DNA from: Melieria omissa
Lineage: Eukaryota; Arthropoda; Insecta; Diptera; Ulidiidae
Direction of reading: 5' to 3'
Length of the DNA stretch: 64,000 bases
Assembly: GCA_963971225.1 (NCBI GenBank)
Contig: OZ020269.1
Span: 45,901,264 to 45,965,263, forward strand
Shown here: positions 10,142 through 21,739 of the stretch, piece after piece
How the letters are laid out: every line of letters starts with the position of its first letter
How positions within the stretch are numbered: the stretch's first letter is position 1
Position numbers and translations under genes: made by a program
The notes under the pieces: generated by a model
The model's input: the letters and a program-made list of their open reading frames with translations, nothing else
Databases searched by the model: none
What the model was told of the DNA's origin: nothing

Positions 10142-13100
10142 TTAGTTTAGGGACAATAGGTCACATGGTCGATTCCTTTTTAGCCGTCGTCTTGTCTGGT
10201 TTTCGCGTTGCAAGAGTGAGTTGATTTCTGTGTTCTTGTGTTTTTTAAGTACGTCAAAATGCCTTGTTGTTACTTTTTTCACCTCGTCATCAACTGTTGA
10301 TATTTTTAGCATTTCATGAATGTCGGCGTTTGTAGTGTAACGGTCTGATAGTGTTATTATACGTAGGATTTTTGATTGTTGTCGTTGTATTTTTGTTAAG
10401 TGCGTCTTCTTAGCAGTTCCCCATATTTGCAGTCCATATAGCCAAATTGGTTTAATAACTGTTTTATATAGCAGCAGTTTATTGTCAATACTGAGTTTAG
10501 ATCTCTTAGCCAAAAGCCAGTGAAGTTGTCTGCATTTCTCTTTTATCTGTTTGATTTTTTGTTTAATATGGCACTGGCACTAGTGCAGTTTTGAGTCCAA
10601 ATGTATACCAAGATATTTTGCTGTTTGTTCTATGGTTATATTTTTGTCATTGATTTTTATTGGAGCGCCTGTGTATTTTGTTTTTGTTGTAAATATCACT
10701 TGAACAGTCTTGTCCTCGTTTATTTTCAAACTCCATTTGTCAAACCAGTTCTTAACTGCGTCGGTGTACTTTTGTAGTTTTTCCGTAGCAACTGCTAGGT
10801 TCTTGTCTGAAGCCAATAAAATTGTGTCGTCAGCAAAAGTAGCAAAAGCCGAATTTACATTGTCTGGTTTTGGTATGTCTGAAGTGAACAAAACATATAA
10901 CAGTGGTCCTAGGACGCTACCTTGTGGGACTCCTGCTGTTATCGAGTGAATATGCGAGTACTTGTCATTGTGTAGAAGGTACGGTCACTGATATAGCTTT
11001 TGATGATGAGGTAATAGTCAAGTGGTAAGATCATGCTCAGTTTGTATAATAGTCCTTTATGCCATACTTTGTCAAATGCTTTTGCTACGTCTAGGAACAC
11101 AGCGACACAGTAACGTTTATTTTCGAAATCAGTCATGATCTTATTTGTTATGCGATGAATCTGCTGTATTGTAGAATGCTCTTTTCTGAATCCAAATTGT
11201 TGGTCAGGTATTACATGTTTTTTGTCAAGTATTTCGCTGAGTCTATCATGTAGTAGCTTTTCTGCAATCTTGGATATTGTCGGTAGTAGGCTTATTGGTC
11301 TATAAGATGCTACGTCAGTGGGATCCTTTCCTGGTTTCGGAAGCGCGATGATTTCCGCCACTTTCCATACTTTTGGGAAATATTGCATTCGAAACATAGC
11401 ATTAATTATGTTTCTTATGAAAATATATCCTTTGAGTGGTAGTTGGGCTAATGCTTTGCCTGTTAGCATGTCGTAACCTGGAGCCTTTTTATGCTTAATC
11501 CTCTTTTTAATGCAATATTCTATTTCATGCGTCGTTGTTTTCCGTATTTTAGTGGATAAGTCAATATTTATGTTGTCATTACATGGCTTAATTTCCCTGT
11601 CGTCATCATTTGAAAGGACCTTTTCAAAGTATTTTGCTAGTGTTTTTGCTTTTTCGTCATTGGTGATAGCCCACGAGTTGTCACTTTTCCTTAGCGGTGG
11701 CTGGTGTCTGATTTGCTTTTTCAGCTTTTTAGTACATTTCCAAAGCGAATAATTTGTGGTCTGAGTGGGTGTCAAGTACATTAAATAGTTTGCTATTTCC
11801 TGGTTTCTCATTTCGTTAAGACTAGCCTTTAGGTTTTTTGTTGCTGCATTTAATTTTCGTTTGTCGTCAGGTGATCTGGTTATTTGCCATTGTTTTCTCA
11901 ACCTCCTTTTTTCTAAAATTAGCCTCTTGATTGCTTTGTCCGAATGAGATCTATATGAATTTGGTTGCTGCAGCGGTGTGGCTTTCATTCCTGCGTCTAA
12001 AATGATGTCATTAAAAAAGATGATGGCACGCTCGATATGAAGTTGCGATTTCAATGAAAGTCTTTGTAATAGGTGCTGTTCAGTATGTTGTCGAAACATA
12101 TCCCAGTTGGTCTTGTCATTGAATATTTGAGGTTTTACGTCCTTGGGTACAATTTCAGCTGTGTAGTCAAGTATCAGCGGCGAGTGGTCAGATGACAAAT
12201 CAAAGCACGATTTAATCTGAAGATGGTGTGACTTTATATTTTTTGTTATGCAAAAATCAATTAGGTCAGGAGTTTTCATTATGTCGGTTGGCCAATAAGT
12301 AGGTTCTCCCGTCGGCCTCGATAGTCAAGCGGGTAGCGCGCTGGCTTCTCATACCAAAGGCTCCAGGTTCGATTCCTGGCTCGGGCTGGTGAACAACTCA
12401 TCTACTTCTATCGCTATCCACATGAAGGGAATGATAATTACAAGAATCGCACAAGTGCGCTCTTGGCAGGCAATGGCAAAAACCTCCAAGTGTGAACGAA
12501 AAACTGCCAATCGCCGTTCGGATTCGGCGTTAAACTGTAGGTCCCCTCCCCCCCTTTCCCCATCCGCTTGAAATGTGTGCTGTAACATATGTTGGCAAAA
12601 CAGTGTTGCATACACAGTTCAAAAACGGGTGAAATATGTGGTATCACAATGGGCCTTTCAGGCCTCCGAGTGTGTCTCTCATAGGGGCAGCCACCGCAAC
12701 CTAACCTAACCTTATCAATCGCATTAATCAGGTTACGTCCTTTTTTATTTGTCAGCCTTGAGCCCCAGTCAATGTGCTTTGCATTCCAGTCTCCAGCAAT
12801 GATGAATCTATTGTTTAGCGTCTTGAAGAAAACAGCATATTGTTCTGTCGTGATTATGTGCCTGGGTGGGCAATAGATGGAAGAAATTAATATTGGTCCA
12901 TTTTTGTCATTAATTTCTATAGTCGATGATTGTATATGTGGCATTTTATACGGTAGCTGTTCAGTGTGTTTAATATTGGCTTTTACAATTATGGCAGCTC
13001 CCCCATGAGCTCTTCCGTCAGGGTGGTTAGTGGCATATAACTGATATCCAGGAAAGTTGAGGTAACTGTTATCTGTGAAGTGGGTTTCTGCAATTAGTGC

Positions 13101-13205
13101 AATGTCAATTTCTGTTTCAGTTAGATATTGCTTTAATTCTAAGTAGTCTTGTGTTAGTCCATTTGCGTTCCATATTAAGATTGTCAGATTTCTATTTTTG
13201 TCCAT
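10142..13205 (-). pseudogene. Jockey ORF2: endonuclease and reverse transcriptase, broken
   Basis: Starts at ATG 13205 (MDKNRNLTILIWNANGL), overlapping the end of ORF1 by 14 nt. The endonuclease shows IALIAETHF, YQLYATNHPDGRAHGGAA and FIIAGDWNAKHIDWGS, and after the SINE LSSDHSPLILDY. RT follows with LPKPGKDPTDVASYRPISLL, FGFRKEHST, VFLDVAKAFDKVWH and FADDTILLAS, the last after a frame change near 10939. A C-terminal part (YKTVIKPIWLYGLQIWG) follows another break between 10580 and 10513, ending at a stop at 10142. Family role: nicking and target-primed reverse transcription. Confidence 0.9.
12311..12711 (+). mobile_element. SINE family 1, tRNA-derived (copy c), inside Jockey ORF2
   Basis: The head from 12311 has TAGTCAAGCGGGTAGCGCGC (A-box region) and GGTTCGATTCC (B box), then a body of about 300 bp and a tail CAACCTAACCTAACC. 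It interrupts the endonuclease frame between INAIDK and TGEPTYW. It is longer than copy a, with an extra internal segment near 12390-12540. The target duplication is not obvious. Confidence 0.88.
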
Positions 13206-14570
13206 TTAAATTTTTAAGTAACATTGCTATTATATTCATCATATTGTTCATTTGATTAATTAGGGATTTTACCATGTCTTTTAATTCATCGATGTCTTTA
13301 GTGTCAGTAGAATTATTAGTGCGTTCTTGCTCCGGGTTGTTACTTATTGATGATGCTACTGCCTGCGCATAGCTTATGCCAGGTGTTATTATTGACTGAG
13401 CAGGGTTTACATTTGTCATTTTTGTTGTGTCAGTTACTTTTTTGTTTCAGGTTCTTTTGTGCGTAGGGGTGGGAATCTACGAATTTTTAAGCCTTTATAT
13501 ATTTCGCAGCCTTTGTAGTTGGCAGTATGATTACCTCCACACAGAGCACACTTAACTATACCGTCATGTTTCTTGCAATCGCTTGATAAATGCTTACCAG
13601 CACACTTGACGCATACTGGGTCCATCGTGCAATAGTTTTTTGTGTATCCGTATTTTTGACACTGAGTGCACTGTGCAATCGTCCGTTTATGATGAGGTGC
13701 CTCGAATGTCACTATGCAGTGCATTAGTTTGTCTATCCTGTAAATGTCCTTATTGTTTGTGTTGATTTCCAGCTCGATGAAGAATAGGGGTAGTGGTGTT
13801 TTTGTTGTCCTTTGTGTTATATTGAATATGTTCAGAACTTTGTGGCCTTTTTTATTCAATTCTCTTTTAATTTCGTCTTGATCAGCAGAAGGATGCATGT
13901 TCCGTAGAACGACTTTAAAACCTTTTTCATTTTTTGGTCTGAATGTATAGAGTTTCGTCCCTTTTTCTTTAAGCATTTCATGTATATGTTTATACGTTTT
14001 TAAATCGTTAGCCTGGACACGAACCTGATTATTTGGTAGAACTTTCAGGAGAAACGCATTTTCTGCTGCTGCATTTAACGCATTTTTCAATGTTTTAATG
14101 CATTCGACGCCCTGAACATAAATAGGAGGCGGCTTGTTTATTGTTTTTACTCCTTTATTGCTGTCTGTTATTGTTGTTTGTGTAGTGGTTAGTTGGTTTT
14201 CGTTGCCATCATCGTCATCTTTATCATCAGTAGCTAAGACCGCAAATTTATTTGTTGAGGAGATTTCACTCAACCAGTAGTTTGACAACTTGCTTTGACT
14301 CAATACTGCTGTTTTTTGTTTTTTATTAGCGGCGGGCATAGTTTGTTTAGTTGGTGATTTGCGTGCTCTTTTGGGAATTGATGATGTGGTAAGTGCCTGT
14401 TCCTTTTGCATGGGTGACGATATGAGGGCAGCAGAGCGAGTAGATAGCAGCATGTTCGTTGAAGTTGTTGTTGATGTAGTTGAGGAGACAACAGGTGTTG
14501 TTGTTGTTGTTGTGTTGGTTGTGGTCGTTGTTGGCATACCGGTAGTACTCACGCAAGATGATGTGCTCAT
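13192..14570 (-). pseudogene. Jockey ORF1 (gag-like nucleic-acid-binding protein), one frameshift
   Basis: Start at ATG 14570 (MSTSSC). A low-complexity threonine-rich N terminus is followed by a basic segment, a central RNA-binding-like domain (GFKVVLRNMHPSADQDEIKR), the ITQRTTKTPLPLFFIEL block and three CCHC-type zinc knuckles (CTQCQKYGYTKNYC, CVKCAGKHLSSDC, CALCGGNHTANYKGC). The frame stops at 13434 in an A-run, and the expected C terminus (PGISYAQAV) continues in another frame to 13192. Jockey ORF1 proteins bind RNA and form ribonucleoprotein particles. Confidence 0.88.
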
Positions 14571-14584
14571 AACAGCAGTTAAAC

Positions 14585-14595
14585 AGCGAAACATT
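14585..14595. repeat. Right target-site duplication of the Jockey LINE
   Basis: Second copy of AGCGAAACATT; the host LINE frame resumes immediately after it. Confidence 0.9.
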
Positions 14596-15954
14596 GAGGA
14601 AAGAATGAAAAAGGGGCTCAATGCGCTGTATGCCTGCAAGCGAGCCTTCGGTAAAAGATGGGGATTAAAACAGTATATTTTCCATTGGATATATACGGCG
14701 ATAATCAGACCCATCATTGCCTACGGTTCTCATGTTTGGTGGCCAGCCATGGACAAAAAGAGCAATCTGGGAAAGGTGCAGAGACTTGCCACGTTGGCGA
14801 TCAGGGGGACGGCTAAAAGCGCTCCACGAATGGCTCTGGAGATGTTTCTGCACCTTCCCCCAGTGGACCTGTTCGTAAAGGCCAGGCAGCAAAGACAATT
14901 CTCAGATTGAGGGAGTCTAACCAGCTGAGGCAAGGCGGCTACGGACATTCCAGCATTCTGAACGTTCTTATGCTTAGTTCTACCGGACAAGTTCTTCTAG
15001 ATAAGGCCACTGACTTCCTGGTAAAGCGCAGTGACTTCGAATTGACGATTCCCATTGACTATCCCTCCAGGGACAACTGGCAACAGCCCGAGGTTCCACC
15101 TGCAGGCTCTGCAGGAGTCTACTTCACCGACGGCTTGAAGACAGAGGATGGAACTGGGGCGGGTGTCTACTGTGAAACACAAAATGTCTACTGGTCTTAT
15201 AGACTACCAGACTATTGCAGCGTTTTTCAGTCGGAGGTTTTCGCCATCATGAAAGCAGCGGAACACATAAAACACTCGGCACTTAGTATGGCCGTCATTT
15301 GTGTTGATAGTCAGGCTGCTCTTAAAGCAATTGAATCCACTGTAGTGAAGTCAAAGGTAGTAATACGGCAATGCAGGGTCCGTTTGTGCTGGGTTCCCGG
15401 ACATAGCAATATGGAAGGGAACGAGCAGGCGGACGAATTAGCCCGTGCAGGGTCAGCGATGCCAGCCAGCGAGGCGGTCAACACGGTGCTACCACCGATC
15501 TCTGCTATGATGGGTTCACAAGGAGTGGCTAATACGAGCCACGAATAGAGCCTGGACAACCGGGTGCGATTGCAAGATTGCACGCACCCTATGGCCAGCA
15601 CTCTACACGAGGAAAGGTAAGTGCATTCTGCGCCTCGACAAAAATGCTGTACGCATGGTCACGGGGGTAATCACAGGTCACTGCGCCATTGGTGTCAAGT
15701 TATGCAAATGGCGTTTTGCGACCGACGATTTATGCAGAAGCTGTGGAGATGAGGATGCAGTAGAATCGGCCGAGCACCTGCTATGCCACTGCCCATCACT
15801 ACAAGGATGACGGCTCCAGACTCTTGTGGCAAGGTTCTTTGACGGGCTCGCGGAAGTAGCAGATGCACAGATAACCGATCTACACAATTTCCTCGCAAAG
15901 ACCAAATGTTTCCCAAAAGATCCCGTTTGGATCTACAGGGATCCAAACAGCTAA
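14596..15954 (+). pseudogene. LINE RT thumb, RNase H and CCHC tail (downstream half)
   Basis: Continues the RT at EERMKKGLNALYACKRAFG and GSHVWWPAMDK to about 14910, then changes frame into RNase H: VYFTDGLKTEDG (first catalytic Asp), SVFQSEVFAIMKA (Glu), ICVDSQAALKAI (Asp) and WVPGHSNMEGNEQADELA (His and last Asp). All catalytic positions are present. After a stop at 15546-15548 a third segment ends with CRSCGDEDAVESAEHLLCHC, the CCHC motif at the C terminus of many LINE ORF2 proteins. At least two frameshifts or stops separate the parts. Confidence 0.88.
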
Positions 15955-16050
15955 GGGATGGACATCGGTTAGCGAAAAATGAAGGGAATCACAATGGGGT
16001 CTCCGAGTGGAAGTGCTTGACGCACACACCCCTTCCGTAACCTAACCTAC

Positions 16051-18265
16051 TAGTGGTTAGAGATTATTATTTTGTTAATCAACCATCACTTTTTAATTTA
16101 TTTTATTTTTGTCTTATGTTATAATTTCATTATTTCTATCATCTGAGCCTACTATTTTGAATGGGCCTTTAAAAAGGTTGTCTAGGTACTGTCCCATTTG
16201 TTGAACTAAAACTAACATCCCTATTCTGGCAAACCTAACAAAACTCACTCCACTTGAATGGATTCTATTAATTGTTAAATTTTCGTATTCTCACAATTTT
16301 TTAAAAGCTCTTTACCTAACACTTTTCAGAGAAGTTGTCGCGTACGTAGGAGGAGCTGACAAGCCCAAAAACACTTGCAAGGAAGCAATCGATATTAAAA
16401 ATTTCTTAACATTTAAGCAAATTTCGTATTCTGCAAACAGAAGAGCAAATATTATTAGCGGGTCGCTTTGGCTATCAAAAATGATGAGGGGAAGGCTCAT
16501 GAGGCCTTTGCACAACGAAAGAGGAATGCATTTTTGTTTTCCGAAACCGTAGGGAATGGCTGGAGCTGGAGTCGCAATCAAAAGTCCACCTTGTTTTTTA
16601 TATGTAATTTCCTGGCATCCTGTTTTTTACACACATGGGTCGTACTAAAAGTGCGTAGGAAGCTAAGGTAAGCGTTGGCCCCTCACAGTGTTGAGGTGGT
16701 CCGCCATCTGCCCCCATTAATTTTGAACAATGAACTTGTAAAGAATACTTCCTAGTGGACATTTTATTTGAATTTATTTTCAAATGTTCAAATTTAACAG
16801 CTTCTTCTTTTCCATTTATTTTCCCTTCTCAGTGAAACCAAAACAATCATAACTTTTCACCTCGCTGCACAGTGATTCGACTCCATACAACCGCGAGACA
16901 AAATTAGACGGAGTGGTCTGTTCTTCATAAAATTGGTATACTAGTTAATCATGGTCTGCTGAAGTTAAATCTCCATTTTGTTTTTCTTAAACTTTTGTAG
17001 TTTGGCAATGTCTGAGACTTAAATTTGCAAATTTTTGGCGAGCTATAGCACCAAGTGTGTTGGCTAGATTTTTTAGATTTTACATTTAATCGGTAACGTC
17101 AACATTGATTATTGCAAAGAGTAACATCAATTGTCTTAGGACCCTCTGGTTTTGCAATAAAAACGATAATAATAGATGTATGTTTTGCATTTTTGCAGGT
17201 TTTATCATTTTTTATGCTGATTGCATACTTTTAGGGAATAAAATTTGTCCAAAAATGCGTGTTTAGACCACTTTTTAAATTTAATTTTTTTCTGAGATCG
17301 GAAGATATCGAAGAATGTAATTACATTATCCGACAAAGAACGAATGCTTCTTAAAATAAAACAAATCCAGGAACATACTTTCACATACTTTTTAGATATT
17401 TTCCTCTAAATTTTGCCAATTTTCAGATTTTTAATTTAGAAAAATATTTTGAATTAAAAGTGAGGTAAAAGTCTACGCTTTGCAAATTTTGAGAAAACAT
17501 TAAAAGCGAAAATGGTCACATTATTTCTTAATCGTTATTGAAACTTTAAGCAACTTCTTGGAAACCATGTATTTAAAATATTTTTTTTACTCAAAAGATA
17601 AAAATCAGAAAATAGCTTAAATTTTTTTGAGAAAAAAGTTTCAACTTTGAGCTGCATTTCACAGACACTAATTGATTTTTGCACAGATTTTTTGGGGTTT
17701 TCTTAGTTGGAGTTTTTTCTTTCAAATGACATCAAAATCGTTAAATTCTGAGACCATAAATTTTTTGAATTTTGTCGATGAAACGAATAATTGTGCGCTG
17801 TGGTGAAATTTTATAGCTTTCTGCTTGTCAGATTTGCGTAAGAATAAGCTAACAAAAATTTTTGATCGAAAATCTAACAAGCATTGTTTCTATTCAATGC
17901 TTGTCAGATTTGTCAATTGTCAGACTTTCGCCAGAATAGAGCTGTGAGTCACCTATGTTTATGTTCAAACTATTTCTATTTCTATAGTATACGCTTTTTC
18001 TGTTTATTTTCTTTTTTTCTATTGCGATAATGGCGCGATTTTGCGCGGTTTGTAATCTGAACTTGATTTCTTTTTCATACGCATCCATATTGTAAACCGG
18101 ATCAATTCTTGTGTTACTTAGCGAACCAAAAATTTTTGACGATTTGCCAAACACTACTTATTTCAAAAGGGCAATAATCGTATACTAACGGGGGTGTGGT
18201 TTGATATCAGTACGTGAAGAAATTAAGCCATTCATCCCAATCTGTTTTTATTAAGGGAAATGTAT
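16051..18265. other. Uncharacterised AT-rich interval
   Basis: About 2.2 kb without recognisable coding sequence or terminal repeats. The only structure noticed is a short hairpin near 17870-17912 around AAGCATTG and CAATGCTT. The frame at 17894-18154 has no motif and probably arises by chance. Confidence 0.45.
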
Positions 18266-18275
18266 GATCTTGGGT

Positions 18276-18487
18276 TAGGTTAGGTTAGGTAGGGAAGGGT
18301 GTGTGCGGCAGGACCGCACTTCCACTCGGAGGTCAGAATGGCCCATTGTGAATCCATTCTTATGGTGTTCTGGAGCTAACCAATAGTCTCAATCAAGGGG
18401 AAACCAGTTCGACCTCTTAATGAAGGAGAGCAGATTCAACATTTCGACTTTCGCCGCGCAAGCCAGGTCTGTAAGGAACCTTGACCC
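18276..18487 (-). mobile_element. 5'-truncated LINE tail (same family as the I/LOA-type LINE)
   Basis: Flanked by GATCTTGGGT at 18266-18275 and 18488-18497. On the minus strand it ends CTCCGAGTGGAAGTGC, then GCACACACCCTTCC and CCTAACCTAACCTAA, almost the same as the 3' end at 15995-16047. This is a typical dead-on-arrival LINE copy of 212 bp. Confidence 0.88.
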
Positions 18488-18574
18488 GATCTTGGGTACT
18501 CGTTAAACATTCTATAACTCCGTTCTATTGTTCCTAACTTTTGGTGATGGTAGGCGGTGGATAAAACATAATTG

Positions 18575-19260
18575 ATGGCTAACACTACTCGACGAAAAAT
18601 GGGTTCATCGCGTGCTCCTAAAACAAAAGTATTTTTTAGACTAATGTTGGGCTGCTGAACACGAAACTGAAAATCAAAAAATTTTCTTAAGAAGCGTTTT
18701 CGAAAAATCTTCGAAAAACACGATTTTTTTCTCTTATTTCAGTTATGACCACATATCTCGTAAACCAACCATCCGGTTAACACAAGTGGCCCGTCGTTCA
18801 GCAGATAATTAACTAACCTTTCCAACTAAATCTAAATCTAAGTCTAAATCAGATGAGATTTTGGTAAGTTACCTACGATGAAAGTTGTGAAAAAGTGAAT
18901 TTTTTGACCAATTTCAAAAATCATAAATTTTCGAATAATTTTTTTTTAGAGATAATAAATGATATCCTCTGGTTTTAAAATCTAAGATGAAAGATATATT
19001 ATTTGAACAAATATTAAGCCTAACATCAATAGAACTGAAAGAAAAATGTTATGATGCACTGAGTGAAAACACCAACTTTACATTTATTACACCGTGCGAA
19101 CAAATTTTTTTCTTTCCGAGACTCATCCAAATGTTGATATAGCCGTGAAACTAGAGGTAAGTTATAGTATCCTGTCATAGTCAGTTTTTCATATTCTGAC
19201 CCAAAAACCTTCTTAAAGGACTTTAAAATTGTAAGGATATACACATTTCAAATATTTTTT
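18575..19260 (+). repeat. Dispersed repeat E, copy E1
   Basis: Shares long blocks with E2 (21740-22410) and, inverted, with E3 (42430-42880). Diagnostic pieces are GCTGAACACGAAACTGAAAA, CATATCTCGTAAAC and CACCAACTTTACATTTATTA. There is no transposase motif; the frame at 19026-19244 is not conserved in the other copies. The biological origin is unknown to me. Confidence 0.7.
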
Positions 19261-19446
19261 TTTAATACTTTCGGCAGCCGAACGCCGTTGTCTCTTTTTA
19301 ACTATTGTTTTTATTTTTAACTTTCAGGACCAAAATATGTCAGGTATAGAAAACATAAATGTTTTGGATCTCAGTCTGTAGATTCACACATCAAAATTGT
19401 TTTCTATTTCAAAATTCTGAAAGTTCAAAATAGAAAATTTAGTAAA

Positions 19447-19523
19447 CAGGAGAGAGAACTAAGCTGGCTAGTGCGTTGGGCCGCGAAATGCTCGGCGATG
19501 TCAATACTCCGTTGCGTTAACCT
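19447..19523 (+). mobile_element. SINE family 2, head fragment
   Basis: Holds GCTGGCTAGTGCGTTGGGCC and CAATACTCCGTTGCGTTAAC, the tRNA-like head of SINE family 2 copy a. The body is absent. Confidence 0.65.
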
Positions 19524-19977
19524 TTATCTCAACAGCAACATAGCCGGGTATGTTTTGCGTTTTCAAATCGCTGGCACTCTGAGCGACCTGAAATTTCTTG
19601 ATATCCTCTACAAAAGTATATTACACCATATTCTTAAGTCTGGTTGACTATTGGACTACCTGGTCCAGATATATGGCCTTTTTTCGATTCATACCCCTTA
19701 CGTCAACAGCAGCATACCCGGGTATGTATATGAAAACACATGTAAATATGTTGATATATGATAATTGAAAACTGAACTTTTATTTTCCATTTAAATTTTA
19801 AAATAGTGTAAGTGATTATAATGTAAAATAGTAGGGGAATTCTTTGTAAGGTGCCACCCCATAGCTTTTTTGCGCATAACTCGTTAGAAAATTAACGTAT
19901 CGTCAATATTAACCCCTCTACTGCCCCAATTTTTGTTTAAGTCGAAAAATTGGTCACCATGTAGTTTTAGACTCATA

Positions 19978-21615
19978 CACTCCGGGCCACCAGAATAGGT
20001 TCACATTTTTTTCTGGAGGAAAATGAGTAGTGTTCTTACAAAACACAGATTTACCTCATTTATTGGAATCAAGATGTTCAAGGAATCTATTGTGAACCTA
20101 CGTGTCCAAAACACAATTTGACATTTATTTAATTTTTCTGTTTTGGCCCACTTTTGTAAAGTGAACCCCAAAACTGAGTACATTTCAGTGGGCCACCAGA
20201 ATAGGTTCACTCTGAAAATTAAGATTGAAACAGTGGTAAATGCAAATAATATGGACTGTTTGGTAAACAATACTTAAATTTATTGATTTTAAAAGCGAGT
20301 ATGGCCACCTTTATTTAGTATGGCTTCAAAAGTTCGCGTCAACATTGACTCGTATAAAGACTTAATTAAATCTAGACAAATAGTCTCCCACGCTGCTTCA
20401 ATGTCACCAATAAGTTCATCCTTGTTGTCGAACTGGCGTCCGAAGGCATAGACCTTCCTCACCAACCATCCCCATACGTTTTCAATGATATTAAAATCAG
20501 GAGAATAGGGGGCCCGCTCCAGCTGATCAACGTTTTGCTGCATCAACCACTGCTTCACGACCCGTAAAGTATGGATGGGTGCATTGTCCTGCTGGAATAT
20601 CCACTTAATAGGACCAAACAAGTCAGAGAATTGTGGAAAAACTCTCTCAAGCATGGTTTTATAGCCCATTACCGCCATTCTGGCTGTTTGAAATTTCAGC
20701 TTGACAGTTCCGTAGTAGGAAATCGCTCCCCATACCATAATTCCACCTTCTCAACCGTGGTGGCGTGTTAAAAAGCGTTCCTTTTTTCTAAGGTCATGGA
20801 AATACAAATTGTATTCATCGGGTCCATCCAGATTAAACCGTTTTTCGCCCGAAAACTCGACGTACTTCCTTTTGTCGTTCCATGCCATATGATTTCTGCG
20901 AAATTCCAAACGGTTTTCTTGGCGCTGAGCAGTTAGCGGTGGTTCTTTTTGCAGTTTTTTCTTTTTAGGTTGGGGACATTCCGTATGACACGTTTGATAG
21001 TAGAATAGCTTGCAGAAAGTCCAGTTTTAGCCTTGATTGTGGCAACTGAGTTAGCGGAATTTGAAGCACATCGCAGTATGGCACGCTTGTCTGAAGACGT
21101 TGTCACCGAATGCGTGCAGCTTTTCATGTTTTTTCCATTAGTGCTTTTATTTCGCAAATAATTGCTCACTACAATTTGAATTCTGTTTATTTTAAACACT
21201 ATTTTGTGCAAAGAATAATTTTCGCTTTCAAGCACTTTAATTTGGGCGATTTCTTCGGAAGTTAGAGCTTTTCCGTGACCCATTTTCATACAAACGTTAA
21301 GAAAAATATTTAATGGAATGATCAAATTTGGTTTTGCTCCCAAAAGTCCCGTTATTCGCCAAAAAAGCAGCGATTTTGAATGTGAACCTATTCTGGTGGC
21401 CCACTAAGATGTACTCAGTTTTGGGGTTCACTTTACAAAAGTGGGCCAAAAACAAAAAAATGAAATAAATGTCAAATTGTGTTTTGGACAGGTAGGTTCA
21501 CAATAGATTCCTTGAACATCTTGATACCAATAAATGAGGTAAATCTGTGTTTTGTAAGAACACTACTCATTTTCCTCCAGAAAAAAATGTGAACCTATTC
21601 TGGTGGCCCGGAGTG
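19978..21615 (-). mobile_element. Tc1-type transposon with long inverted repeats (Tc1-1)
   Basis: Flanked by TA (19976-19977, 21616-21617). The termini start CACTCCGGGCCACCAG and the inverted repeats are about 240 bp long, each with an inner repetition of GGGCCACCAGAATAGG (near 20193 and 21384), the inverted/direct architecture of this superfamily. It carries one transposase gene on the minus strand with two visible lesions. Confidence 0.93.
20289..21343 (-). pseudogene. Tc1-type transposase, one frameshift and one stop
   Basis: The N-terminal part (21343-20933) holds paired helix-turn-helix sequence (GKALTSEEIAQIKVLESENY, then KRAILRCASNSANSVATIKA). A frame change near 20965 leads to FNLDGPDEYNLYFHDLRKK with the first catalytic Asp. 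An in-frame TGA replaces the codon after TRHHG near 20755. The rest is open: MVWGAISYYG, FQQDNAPIHT (second Asp) and DFNIIENVWGW (Glu), with 34 residues between the last two, DD34E. The protein is close to full length; the alternative start in the 21343 frame upstream of MGHGKAL is probably not native. Confidence 0.9.
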
Positions 21616-21739
21616 TATAAGAAGGGACAATTTTTAAAATAAAAAAATTTGCCTCCGTGTGGGCGTGAAACCTATATAAATTTGCGTGCCTTAAGGCCGT
21701 ATTGGTCACATAAGCTAAAAAATTTAACTGATGAACAGT

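Larger units (their letters stand above)
9974..14584 (-). mobile_element. Jockey-clade LINE, nearly full length
   Basis: Flanked by the 11-bp duplication AGCGAAACATT. Its 3' end is at the left (A-rich tail seen as TTGTTTTTTTTT at 9974), with ORF1 and ORF2 running leftwards. ORF1 starts only 14 bp inside the right end, so the 5' UTR is either very short or just truncated. ORF2 carries an APE-type endonuclease and RT without RNase H, as in Jockey. A SINE family 1 copy interrupts ORF2 at 12311-12711. Several frameshifts make it inactive. Confidence 0.92.
9160..16050 (+). mobile_element. I/LOA-type LINE with RNase H, 5'-truncated and split by a Jockey LINE
   Basis: Reverse transcriptase runs from about 9167 to 9973 and stops inside WKRNI. 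The frame resumes at 14596 with EERMKKGLNALY after the Jockey insertion, followed by RNase H and a CCHC-type tail to about 15954. The 3' UTR ends in CCTAACCTAACC (about 16036-16047) instead of poly(A). The endonuclease and the start of the RT are missing. A 212-bp tail of the same family lies inverted at 18276-18487. RNase H after RT excludes the Jockey clade; I, LOA or a related clade fits. Confidence 0.85.

Noticed and set aside
14359..14583. Valine-rich N-terminal extension of a plus-strand frame
   Set aside because: Antisense of the threonine-rich start of Jockey ORF1; the LINE protein on the plus strand begins only at 14596.
18275..18297. TTAGG-type repeats suggesting a telomere
   Set aside because: Only three units, at the end of a truncated LINE flanked by a 10-bp target duplication; this is the element tail.
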